Shown one piece after another: positions 6,029 to 12,871 of a DNA stretch of 28,202 bases. Every line of letters starts with the position of its first letter. Position 1 is the first letter of the stretch. The stretch lies in NCBI GenBank assembly GCA_937957985.1, contig CALGOH010000272.1, forward strand, positions 1 through 28,202, given 5' to 3'. Made by a program: the position numbers and the translations under genes. Below the pieces are notes generated by a model. The model made no database searches. It had not been told where the DNA came from and saw nothing but the letters and a program-made list of their open reading frames with translations. The stretch is from an uncultured Verrucomicrobiae bacterium (GTDB lineage: Bacteria; Verrucomicrobiota; Verrucomicrobiia; Verrucomicrobiales; Akkermansiaceae).

Positions 6029-7420
6029 GGGGATGTTGTGGTTGTGGTTCGGCAGGCGGAGGAGCCAGGCCTTGAGAATGGCGGCGCGGAAGTAGTTGAC
6101 CTCCCGGTCGGAGCGGATGCGGCTTATGACGGCTCTGGCAAGAGCCTCGGGATAGGGGGCACCTTCGAGGATGCTTCGCATGAGGGCTCCTGATAGAGTG
6201 GGGGGGATGTCTTTGGACTCGCGCGCCGTTTGGCGAAGCAGCATCCATATCGCGGGAAACTCCGGATCCGGGTGTTTGCTGTCCGGTCCCCACTGCGGAA
6301 CGATATCAAGATCTCGATGATGCTGAGCAAGTTTCTCAAGAAGGCCGCCTACTGAATCGCGATGCCAGAAGCGGATGCCGATGCGGCCTCCTGCCTGGCC
6401 AGTAAGTCCGAGAATGTAGAAGGATTTTTTCTCTTCGGATTGGAACTCGGGGGTCGGTTTGCCACCCTGTTTGAGAGACCGGAGGCTGTCCTTGAGAGAG
6501 GCGAGAAGTGTCGTCGCTTGGGATTGCGAGCCTGATTCATCTTCCTCCGGGGCATCTTCCCCACCACTCCAGAGACTCTTCAGGACGGATTCCAAAGCGG
6601 TTTCCTTTTCCGTCCAGAGGACCGCCGTGGCATCACCGATCCGTATCCGGTGTTTTGATGAGGAAAGCAGCGCGTTGAGGGATTTGCAGTAGCGGGTCGC
6701 GGCTTCCTTGGAAACCGGTGCGTTCTCGCCCTGGTCTCGAGCAAATGACTCCGATGCCGGGAAGTTGAAGGAGACGATGGTGGCAGCCGTTTGCGCTCCC
6801 GGAATTCCGCCTCCAAGTGGAGGTGTGTGGGTCAGGCTGGCGGGTGCATGAACCTGTGTAATGAGGCATTCGAGTTGCTGGTCCGAGTCGGCCTCTGCCT
6901 GCTCCTGTTGGCGGACCAGCCATGCCTCGAAGGACGGATCTTCATGCACGAATGAAGTGGAGCCGCGCATTTGAAAGACCCCGGAATTGGCAAGGATCTT
7001 CGGGTCACCTTCGAATTTCGCCGGATCCCAACTTCGAAAGAAATTGCAGACGGCCGAGAAGGGGCCGGATGTGATCTCGCTCTCAAGCGAGAGGTGAAGG
7101 TCTCGCGATGCCTCGAAGCGCTTGCGCGTATTTTCAGGCTTTGGGTCTTCTTCCTTGATGCCAAGGAGGTAGGTTGAAGTGTCCCGCAGAAGGAATGGGA
7201 GGATTTTATTAGTATGATTTTTGGGTCCGGGGACGCGCAGTGGAACTCCCCGACGCTGGTTCCCGGTTCCTTGGCGATAGTCGATGATCTCGGCTTGTCC
7301 GTCCGGTTTGAGCCGAATGACAAACGAGATGGGGACGATTGAGAACCCCTCTGGAGCGACGTCATACTCGTCATCTGCTTCGAGGCGCTCGTAGAGGTCA
7401 TGGAGGGCGTGGAGGATCAT
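5606..7420 (-). CDS. cas8c: Cas8c/Csd1, type I-C Cascade large subunit
   Basis: 604 residues, standard for Csd1. Cas8c is the large subunit that recognises the PAM and recruits Cas3. Recognition rests on the N-terminus MILHALHDLYERL, the FYILGLTGQAGGRIGIRFWH block near 330-350, and the C-terminal MTYDPDKPDPAYRLGALFAL region, together with its place between cas5c and cas7. The C-terminal 140 residues are helical and correspond to the Cas11c small subunit made from an internal start. The extreme C-terminus (KKDDPDSEEPDPEKLPQPEL) is an acidic, probably disordered tail. Confidence 0.96.
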   Translation of the reverse strand: MILHALHDLYERLEADDEYDVAPEGFSIVPISFVIRLKPDGQAEIIDYRQGTGNQRRGVPLRVPGPKNHTNKILPFLLRDTSTYLLGIKEEDPKPENTRKRFEASRDLHLSLESEITSGPFSAVCNFFRSWDPAKFEGDPKILANSGVFQMRGSTSFVHEDPSFEAWLVRQQEQAEADSDQQLECLITQVHAPASLTHTPPLGGGIPGAQTAATIVSFNFPASESFARDQGENAPVSKEAATRYCKSLNALLSSSKHRIRIGDATAVLWTEKETALESVLKSLWSGGEDAPEEDESGSQSQATTLLASLKDSLRSLKQGGKPTPEFQSEEKKSFYILGLTGQAGGRIGIRFWHRDSVGGLLEKLAQHHRDLDIVPQWGPDSKHPDPEFPAIWMLLRQTARESKDIPPTLSGALMRSILEGAPYPEALARAVISRIRSDREVNYFRAAILKAWLLRLPNHNHNIPMTYDPDKPDPAYRLGALFALLEKTQQDALGDINAGIRDRFYSSASATPASVFPRLMRTYGHHLSKASSGNKGYQIYREREVQSVLGEPEPMDEFPAHLNLRDQGLFAIGYYHKRKDLWTKKDDPDSEEPDPEKLPQPELI

Positions 7421-7453
7421 GGATGTGAATGTTGGGGTTGATGACCGGAACGG

Positions 7454-8209
7454 TCATGCCACGGTGGACCGGGCGAGGCATTTGCGGACATCGAGGATGC
7501 CGCAGTCGTCGAGGCGGGCACGGAAGAATCGGGGCTCGGCCCTGATCCGTCGGCCTTGGTTGGATTCGATGAAGCTGCCCTTCTTTTCGCTGGTCTCGAC
7601 GTAGTCGAGGTCATGGAGGATCCAGCCAAGGTCGGCGGGGAGGTCGTCGGCGGGGATCTGCGTCGGTGGGAAATCGTGATCGGGTTCGACCCACTCGCAG
7701 CGGGCGGGGAACTCGCGAGTGCCGAGGTATGGGTGGTGGAAGTGGCCGCCGGATCGGGCGCGACGTTCGAACTGGGAGAGGTGCTTGCCGTGGCACTCCC
7801 GCTCGGAAAGCTCGGGACCGCCGCGCTCGAAGCGACGGTCGAGCACCTTCAACGAGGCGACGATGCCGTAGCGGACGTCGCGGAGAATGAGGCCGGCCCG
7901 TTGTTGGCGGGCGGATTCCACGTCGATGCCGAGCCTCGTGGAACTGCCCTTCATGGCGCGTTTGGCCAGGGCGGCAGAAGCCTTGTCAGCGACTTCGTTG
8001 CGGCGGACAGAGGTGAAGCGGATCGGCTCGAGGACATGAATGCGCTCAATGATCCAGCGGATTTGGGGTTTCCAGTAGATGGCCTCGAAGACACCGCGGG
8101 CGGCGGAAGGGGTGATGATGTCGTAGGAGACGCGTTCGACCTTCATTTCGGGGCGCGTGAAGCAGGCGAAATCACCGGAGACGAGCAGCTTGACGGGTGG
8201 AGAAGACAT
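7454..8209 (-). CDS. cas5: Cas5c (Cas5d), crRNA-processing endoribonuclease of type I-C
   Basis: 251 residues. In type I-C, which lacks Cas6, Cas5c cuts the pre-crRNA at the base of the repeat hairpin and stays on the 5' handle in Cascade. The N-terminal RAMP strand KLLVSGDFACFTRPEMKVER and the SYDIITPSAARGVFEAIYWK segment are diagnostic; Y45 in AIYWKPQIRW corresponds to the catalytic Tyr region of characterised Cas5d. The block RAGLILRDVRYGIVASLKV and the C-terminal HFHHPYLGTREFPARCEW also fit the family. It starts 9 bp after the vapC stop upstream, so it may be transcribed from the AbrB-VapC promoter. Confidence 0.96.
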   Translation of the reverse strand: MSSPPVKLLVSGDFACFTRPEMKVERVSYDIITPSAARGVFEAIYWKPQIRWIIERIHVLEPIRFTSVRRNEVADKASAALAKRAMKGSSTRLGIDVESARQQRAGLILRDVRYGIVASLKVLDRRFERGGPELSERECHGKHLSQFERRARSGGHFHHPYLGTREFPARCEWVEPDHDFPPTQIPADDLPADLGWILHDLDYVETSEKKGSFIESNQGRRIRAEPRFFRARLDDCGILDVRKCLARSTVA

Positions 8210-8218
8210 GGTGGGTGG

Positions 8219-8608
8219 CTATTTGCGCGGTTTCTTCGGAAAGTAGCGGACGCGGGGAAGTCCTTCGAAGTCGGCGTCCTGGGTCCAGAGAGTGGATCTG
8301 GTGGCCAGGGTGACGGCGTAGATCAGCGAGTCGGCGAGGGGTAGTCCGTGCTTGGCGTGGAGGTCGGCGGCAGCGATGGAGAGGGGCTCGTCGAGCGCCA
8401 CGACTTGGGCGGAGCACAGCGACCGGGTGACCTCGTCGGCTTTCGCGACCCCGCGTTCGCGGAGGGCGACCTTGCGAACCTCGGTGATCACGATGGAGGG
8501 CACGATCAGGTCGGGAAGCTTCAGGAGGATTGGTTTGAAATGAGGGGTGTTGGGTCCGTCATCGAGGCATTCGATCCATGCGGACGAGTCGAGGATGTCG
8601 TTGGCCAT
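8219..8608 (-). CDS. vapC: VapC-type PIN-domain toxin between cas3 and cas5c
   Basis: 129 residues with a complete PIN active site: D7 (ILDSSAW), E43 (VITEVRKVA), D93 (LPLADSLIYA) and D111/D113 (TQDADFEG). It follows the AbrB-type antitoxin with 12 bp between and precedes cas5c by 9 bp, on the same strand, so the toxin-antitoxin pair is embedded in the cas transcription unit. It is not closely similar to the VapC at 3333, which points to an independent acquisition. Confidence 0.93.
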   Translation of the reverse strand: MANDILDSSAWIECLDDGPNTPHFKPILLKLPDLIVPSIVITEVRKVALRERGVAKADEVTRSLCSAQVVALDEPLSIAAADLHAKHGLPLADSLIYAVTLATRSTLWTQDADFEGLPRVRYFPKKPRK

Positions 8609-8620
8609 CGGGGCAGGTGT

Positions 8621-8833
8621 TCAGAGTTCGCGGTCCGATTCGCGCTCGAATTCCAAGGGCTTGTCGCCTTTCAGTAAGCCGATGAGTTGCTCCGGGGGGA
8701 GAACGGGCCGGAGTTCGATGTGGTCACCCTTGGTGGAGACTTCCAGTTTCTGGCCCGGTTGAAGGTTCAGGGCGCGGCGCACATCCTTCGGGATGACGAT
8801 CTGGAATTTGGAGGATAGAGAAGAAGTGGTCAT
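8621..8833 (-). CDS. AbrB/MazE-fold (SpoVT-AbrB) antitoxin
   Basis: 70 residues from the ATG at 8833. The segment LSSKFQIVIPKDVRRALNLQ, then PGQKLEVSTKGDHIEL, is the SpoVT/AbrB swapped-hairpin DNA-binding domain. The C-terminal 30 residues (PPEQLIGLLKGDKPLEFERE) should bind the PIN toxin. The frame is open upstream, but that extension runs into the end of cas3 and through the promoter gap, so the internal ATG is preferred. As an autorepressor it could also set the level of the downstream cas5c-cas8c-cas7 genes. Confidence 0.92.
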   Translation of the reverse strand: MTTSSLSSKFQIVIPKDVRRALNLQPGQKLEVSTKGDHIELRPVLPPEQLIGLLKGDKPLEFERESDREL

Positions 8834-8840
8834 ATAAAGT

Positions 8841-8869
8841 AGAATCGTAAAACGAAAACAGTTTCGCAA
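8841..8869 (-). promoter_or_regulatory. Candidate promoter and operator for abrB-vapC (and cas5c-cas8c-cas7)
   Basis: The 49-bp gap between the cas3 stop (8883) and the antitoxin start is the most AT-rich stretch of the CRISPR region apart from the heptamer tracts. On the minus strand a -35 TTGCGA (8869-8864) and a weak -10 GATTCT (8846-8841) are 17 bp apart. This again puts the start site next to the ATG. An inverted repeat CGAAA-ACAG-TTTCG (8853-8866) overlaps the -35 and the spacer and is a candidate AbrB-type operator. The -10 match is poor, so the call is tentative. Confidence 0.4.
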
Positions 8870-8882
8870 GTCGTAATTCATT

Positions 8883-11300
8883 TCAGACGACGAATGCGCC
8901 AGGTCGAGCCAGGTGGTCCGGCAGAAGGAGTCCGAGCTTTGGGTGGTAGTCGTTTTCCGGATGGACAAGAATCGGGAATCGGCCGTCGCAGCACGGGCGA
9001 ATGAGATCCTCCGCGATCATCGCGGCGTGGATGTTCTTTGGAATCTGGACGGTGTGGCTTTGGAGGGCGCGGTGGGCCTGGCGCGGAGCCGGGTAGCCGA
9101 GCTGGTCCGCGCTGCGGATGCGGTCGAGGAGGTCGAGAATTTCCGCGGAGCGGCTTTCGTCGCGCTGGTCCCAGCAACCGCGAACCGGAGGAACGATGAC
9201 CGGGGCTTGGTTGTCGGGGATGAGGCGGAAGCGCTCGGCGGCGGATTGGAAATCGAATGCGAAGGGGAAGCCTGGGTTGTCCTCGGCGATCCGGAAGCAC
9301 TTCAGAATGTCGTGGCGGTCCCATCCTTGGCCGCCTGATCCTCCAAGCAGGAAAAAATACTGGAGGAAGTAGCTCTCGATGGCTTCGGGGAGCAGGAGGT
9401 CCGACGGGGAGTGGTCGGGTAGAACGGCCTGGGTCGCGGCGATCGCCTGGCTGAGGAAGGCGGGGGGCTTCTGATCAGAGGGAGAGAAGAAGCGGACGAG
9501 GCCACCGGCGGGACCGAGGTGATTGTGGCGGTTGCATCGGCCGGCGGCCTGGGCGAGCGAGTCGAGGCCAGTCTGCGCGCGATAGACGGCGGGGAAGTCG
9601 AGATCGACGCCTGCCTCAACGACCGTGGTCGCAATGAGGCGACAGGGTTCGCCGCTTTGTTCGCGGCGTTTGATTTCGGCGAGAATCAGGCGGCGGTGGG
9701 CGGGACAGAGTTGCGCGGAGAGGTGGAGGTTGGCGGGATCCTCCACACCGAGCTTTTCGAGAACCCTGGCGGCGTGGGGTTTGCTGTTGAGGATGCAGAG
9801 GATGCGTTGGTGACCGGATAGTTGGCTGACCAATTCATCGTCGCCGAGCGATCCCGCATTCTCGACCCGGACCCGTTGCAGACTGGCGAAGAGGTTTGAG
9901 ATATCGCTGACGATCTCCCGGGCCGGACGCAGCGCGATTTTGTTGAACGATTTGGCGAAGTCGCCGGGTTGATCGGCGGAGAGTTTCCCGACGGCAGGCT
10001 GGGTGGCGGTGCAGAGAACGACGGTCACCCCGTAGTGCGCGACGAGACGCTTGAGAATGTCCAGGCAGGGAGCGAGAAGGTTGGGCGGGAGGTTCTGGAA
10101 CTCGTCGAGGATGATGACCGATCGCGCGATCCGATGGAGCTTCCGGCAGCGTGAGGTGCGATTGGCATAGAGTGATTCGTAGAGCTGGACCGACGTGGTG
10201 ACGATCAGCGGTGCGTCCCAGTTCTCGGCGCTGAGTTTCCAGAGGGGCTCCTCATGATCGGAGGAGATGTCCGTTTCGAAATTGGAATGATGTTCGAGAA
10301 CGGGGTCTCGTCCTATTTTCGCGGCCAGTCCCGCGAAGGTGGTTCGGTATTCGCTGGCGTTCTGTTCGATGATCGAGGTGTAGGGCGCAACGTAGATGAT
10401 CCGGCGTAGGTCGTGCTCCAAGGAATGACGGAGGGCGAAAGAGAGCGACGCGAGGGTCTTCCCGCCGCCGGTTGGGACCGTCAGCGAGAAGAATCCCGGT
10501 TTGTCACCTGCCTTGTCGATGCAATCGATGTGGACACGGTGTCGCAATCGCGCGATGGCGGAGTCGGGATCGCCGAACTGGTGGTATCGTTCTTGGAGGG
10601 TCCCCTCCATCTGGAGCAGGATGTCTTTCGGCCAGTTGCAACGCCGCTGATGACGCTCTGAATTCATGAAGGCCTCAGTGGCAAGGAAGTCTGCATCTAC
10701 CAGCGCCGAGAAGAGGAACCGGGTGTGAAGTGCGAGGGACTTGGGCTCTTTTGATGGAGGAGCGGCCAAGGAGGTCGTGACTTGAAACACCGAGGGACGT
10801 TCTAGCGTGGAGAGGTAATCGAGGCCATTCAGGCGGGCGAGGATGCCTGAATCACCTCGAACGTAGTCGGCCAGCCCGGCGTGGTGACCTGCGATCGGAT
10901 AGGCGAGGAGGGTGGTGTGGAGTTGGCTTGCGGAGAGTTGGGCGCCAGCGGTGGAGTGATTGGCACGTTCGCGTTCGCCTCGAAGTCGCTGCTGGAACTC
11001 CTCAGAGAATTTCCCGAGATCGTGCCAGAGGCCGGCGAGGTAGGCCCATTGGCGGGCGGCGTCGCGGTCGGGGCCGGATGGGAACATGTCGGCGGCGAAC
11101 GTGGCGGCGTGCCAGGCGACCTTGTTGAGGTGGCCGTGGTAGGGCTCCATGCGCTCGCAGTGTTGGCACGGCTCGCCGTTGCGGCCGGGGCAGGCTTTGG
11201 TGGGTTCGTCAGGATTCGCCTCGCCGAAAGGGGTGAAAAGCTGTTCCCACCGGGTTGGATCGCCGGGATGATCAGGATGGGTGTGGGCGTAGGCGGGCAT
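8883..11300 (-). CDS. cas3: Cas3 HD nuclease-helicase (type I-C)
   Basis: 805 residues. Cas3 is recruited by Cascade to the target R-loop, unwinds it and degrades it processively. The HD nuclease domain covers about 50-220, with H93-D94 (LWHDLGKFSE), H115 and H139-H140 (YPIAGHHAGLAD). The superfamily 2 helicase follows: Walker A VPTGGGKT at 275-282, DEFQ box at 399-402 (VIILDEFQNLPP), TATQP at 431-435, the TTVVEAGVDLDFP motif, and motif VI QAAGRCNRHN. An unusual feature is a Cys-rich N-terminal insert (C37, C45, C48 in CPGRNGEPCQHCERM). It is the first core cas gene, 69 bp after the HIRAN gene. Confidence 0.98.
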   Translation of the reverse strand: MPAYAHTHPDHPGDPTRWEQLFTPFGEANPDEPTKACPGRNGEPCQHCERMEPYHGHLNKVAWHAATFAADMFPSGPDRDAARQWAYLAGLWHDLGKFSEEFQQRLRGERERANHSTAGAQLSASQLHTTLLAYPIAGHHAGLADYVRGDSGILARLNGLDYLSTLERPSVFQVTTSLAAPPSKEPKSLALHTRFLFSALVDADFLATEAFMNSERHQRRCNWPKDILLQMEGTLQERYHQFGDPDSAIARLRHRVHIDCIDKAGDKPGFFSLTVPTGGGKTLASLSFALRHSLEHDLRRIIYVAPYTSIIEQNASEYRTTFAGLAAKIGRDPVLEHHSNFETDISSDHEEPLWKLSAENWDAPLIVTTSVQLYESLYANRTSRCRKLHRIARSVIILDEFQNLPPNLLAPCLDILKRLVAHYGVTVVLCTATQPAVGKLSADQPGDFAKSFNKIALRPAREIVSDISNLFASLQRVRVENAGSLGDDELVSQLSGHQRILCILNSKPHAARVLEKLGVEDPANLHLSAQLCPAHRRLILAEIKRREQSGEPCRLIATTVVEAGVDLDFPAVYRAQTGLDSLAQAAGRCNRHNHLGPAGGLVRFFSPSDQKPPAFLSQAIAATQAVLPDHSPSDLLLPEAIESYFLQYFFLLGGSGGQGWDRHDILKCFRIAEDNPGFPFAFDFQSAAERFRLIPDNQAPVIVPPVRGCWDQRDESRSAEILDLLDRIRSADQLGYPAPRQAHRALQSHTVQIPKNIHAAMIAEDLIRPCCDGRFPILVHPENDYHPKLGLLLPDHLARPGAFVV

Positions 11301-11369
11301 GGGGGGTCGATGGCGAAGCCAACTGCTAGACTGTTCAAAGATCCATCAAGATTCCAAGGGGAAATCGCG

Positions 11370-11738
11370 TCACTTGCGGGGCTTGGGCTTGTCCCACAGG
11401 ACGTGGAGGCTGAGGGGCAGGTGGAGGTCGAGGTCCGGGGCGAGCCAGGCGACTTCGGCGCGCAGGGGGGCTCCCTGGCGGAGGAGGCGGGAGACGATGT
11501 GGTTGCTCTCGCGGGGGAGATAGCCGATGTGGCGGCCGTTGAGGTGGACGCGGACGGCGTATCGGTCGTGGGGGTTGAAGGGCTCGGCGACGAGATCGAG
11601 GGGGTCGCCGGGCTTGAGGATGGCCAGCGCGGCGGGGTCGGCGTGGTGGACGGCGCCGCGCAGGGGCGAGGTCTGGAGACGGTAGGCGTCGGCCGGGACC
11701 GGGAGCGGGTCGTGGGAGAGGTGACGGAGGGCGATCAT
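11370..11738 (-). CDS. Stand-alone HIRAN-domain protein upstream of cas3
   Basis: 122 residues. The block LDLVAEPFNPHDRYAVRVHL followed by NGRHIGYLPRESNHIVSRLL (48-86) is a HIRAN domain, a small beta-barrel that in HLTF/Rad5 binds single-stranded 3' DNA ends. In bacteria HIRAN domains are mostly free-standing or fused to nucleases and helicases. Nothing else is in the protein, so it is a pure binding module. It is co-directional with cas3 and is the gene nearest the regulator, so it is probably the first gene of the cas transcript; the 69-bp gap leaves room for a separate promoter. A role in handling DNA ends produced by Cas3 is inference. Confidence 0.85.
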   Translation of the reverse strand: MIALRHLSHDPLPVPADAYRLQTSPLRGAVHHADPAALAILKPGDPLDLVAEPFNPHDRYAVRVHLNGRHIGYLPRESNHIVSRLLRQGAPLRAEVAWLAPDLDLHLPLSLHVLWDKPKPRK

Positions 11739-11768
11739 GGTGGAGGCGCGTCGGAAGCGCGGTGATGA

Positions 11769-11796
11769 GTAAAAAGTAGAAAGTAAAAAGTGACTT
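11769..11796. repeat. 7-bp tandem repeat tract (GTAAAAA family)
   Basis: Units GTAAAAA, GTAGAAA, GTAAAAA and GTGACTT in phase, 30 bp upstream of the HIRAN start codon. The same 7-bp period as the cas-region tracts but a different sequence. It is within the likely cas promoter region. Confidence 0.75.
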
Positions 11797-11845
11797 TGAA
11801 GCGGGGGCGGGTGAGGTGGCGGAGTGTCTGACCTCCCCTTGCGGA

Positions 11846-12005
11846 CTGCGCGGCGACCGTCGGGGGGAGAAGGTGCCGCGCAGCCCTTTCTCGGGGGAGA
11901 TGGTTAAGGTTTGCTAATCAATTTTGGGTCGTGTAGCTTTGGTGGATCGAGAAAGACGATGGGCATGCTGGTGGACCGGGAGCGAGATTGCCAGTCTAAA
12001 AAGAC
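11846..12005 (+). promoter_or_regulatory. Divergent control region between HIRAN-cas3 and the CapW/BrxR-type regulator
   Basis: The 286-bp gap (11739-12024) has no gene. It holds a strong inverted repeat with 9-bp perfect arms, CTGCGCGGC (11846-11854) and GCCGCGCAG (11875-11883), extended by ACC/GGT inside. A candidate regulator promoter is TTGCTA (11911-11916), a 17-bp spacer, then TAGCTT (11934-11939). A short palindrome GTCT-AAAA-AGAC (11994-12005) lies 19 bp before the regulator start, where an autorepressor would bind. The 10-mer AGACGATGGG occurs at 11954 and again at 12020 over the start codon. None of these is proven; the palindrome is the best operator candidate. Confidence 0.4.
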
Positions 12006-12024
12006 GAACCATTTGGAATAGACG

Positions 12025-12837
12025 ATGGGAAACGAGACGAGTGTGGAGAACTGGGCGGCGCGGGAGCGGCTGTTGCTGGTCGAGCGTGCGGCGTGGTGGC
12101 GGGGGTGGATCGGACGCGGGGATCTGGTCGCGATGTTCGGGATTTCGCCGGCGCAGGCGTCGAGCGATCTGCAGAAGTACCAGGAGCTGAATCCGGGGGC
12201 GCTGGTCTATCAGTTGAGTCGGAAGCGGTATGAGGGGAGTCCCGGGATGATCTGCGCGCTTCATGAACCCCGGCTGGAGGAGGGGATGGCGATGTTTCTC
12301 GGAGCGCGGACGGGTGCGGTGGAGTTGCCTGCCGGCATTGACCGGGTGGCGGTGGCGTTGCCGCCGCAGCGCGCCGTGAAGCCGACGGTGGCCCGCGCGC
12401 TGGTGAGAGCGGTGTGCGGGGAACTGACGGTGCGGGTGCGTTACCACAGTGTACGGAGCGGCACGGCGGGATGGCGGGAGCTGGTGCCACGGGCCTTCGG
12501 TCACGACGGGCTGCGCTGGCACGCGCGGGCCTGGTGTGTGGAAAGCGGCGGGTGGCGGGATTTCGTGCTCGGGCGGATGTCGGATGCGAAGGAGCCGGAG
12601 CCGATGGCCGGGGAGCCACCGCGGGACGAGGAGTGGGAGGCTTTTGAAACGCTGCGCCTGAGGGTGAATCCGGAGCTATCTGAGGACCGGCGGGAGGCGC
12701 TGGCGATGGACTACGGGATCGGGAAGAGCGGCGTGCTCAAGGTGCGCTGCCGGCGGGCGATGAGGCAGTACGTGGAGGCGATGCTGCGGGTGCCGGTGGA
12801 AGGTGAGGGCTTGCCGGGGCATTTCGTGAGGGAGTGA
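12025..12837 (+). CDS. CapW/BrxR-family WYL-domain transcriptional regulator
   Basis: 270 residues. The N-terminal winged helix (about 12-70; ERLLLVERAAWWRGWIGRGD, then LVAMFGISPAQASSDLQKYQ) closely follows the CapW/BrxR pattern, including QASxDL and the NPxxLVYxxxxKRY motif. A WYL domain follows (about 125-200; ELVPRAFGHDGLRWHARAWC, then WRDFVLGRM), and the C-terminus looks like the WCX dimerisation region. BrxR and CapW are homodimeric repressors of BREX, CBASS and other defence islands, thought to be released by a ligand sensed through WYL. Divergent placement next to HIRAN-cas3 makes it the likely regulator of this CRISPR locus. An in-frame stop at 12019 fixes the start near 12025, with a weak GGAA ribosome-binding site. 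Confidence 0.88.
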   Translation: MGNETSVENWAARERLLLVERAAWWRGWIGRGDLVAMFGISPAQASSDLQKYQELNPGALVYQLSRKRYEGSPGMICALHEPRLEEGMAMFLGARTGAVELPAGIDRVAVALPPQRAVKPTVARALVRAVCGELTVRVRYHSVRSGTAGWRELVPRAFGHDGLRWHARAWCVESGGWRDFVLGRMSDAKEPEPMAGEPPRDEEWEAFETLRLRVNPELSEDRREALAMDYGIGKSGVLKVRCRRAMRQYVEAMLRVPVEGEGLPGHFVRE

Positions 12838-12871
12838 ATGGCGGTGCCGCCGCAGGCTCCCCCCATGGCCA

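Noticed and set aside
11846..11883. Terminator of the HIRAN or regulator transcript
   Set aside because: It lies upstream of both genes and lacks a T-run.
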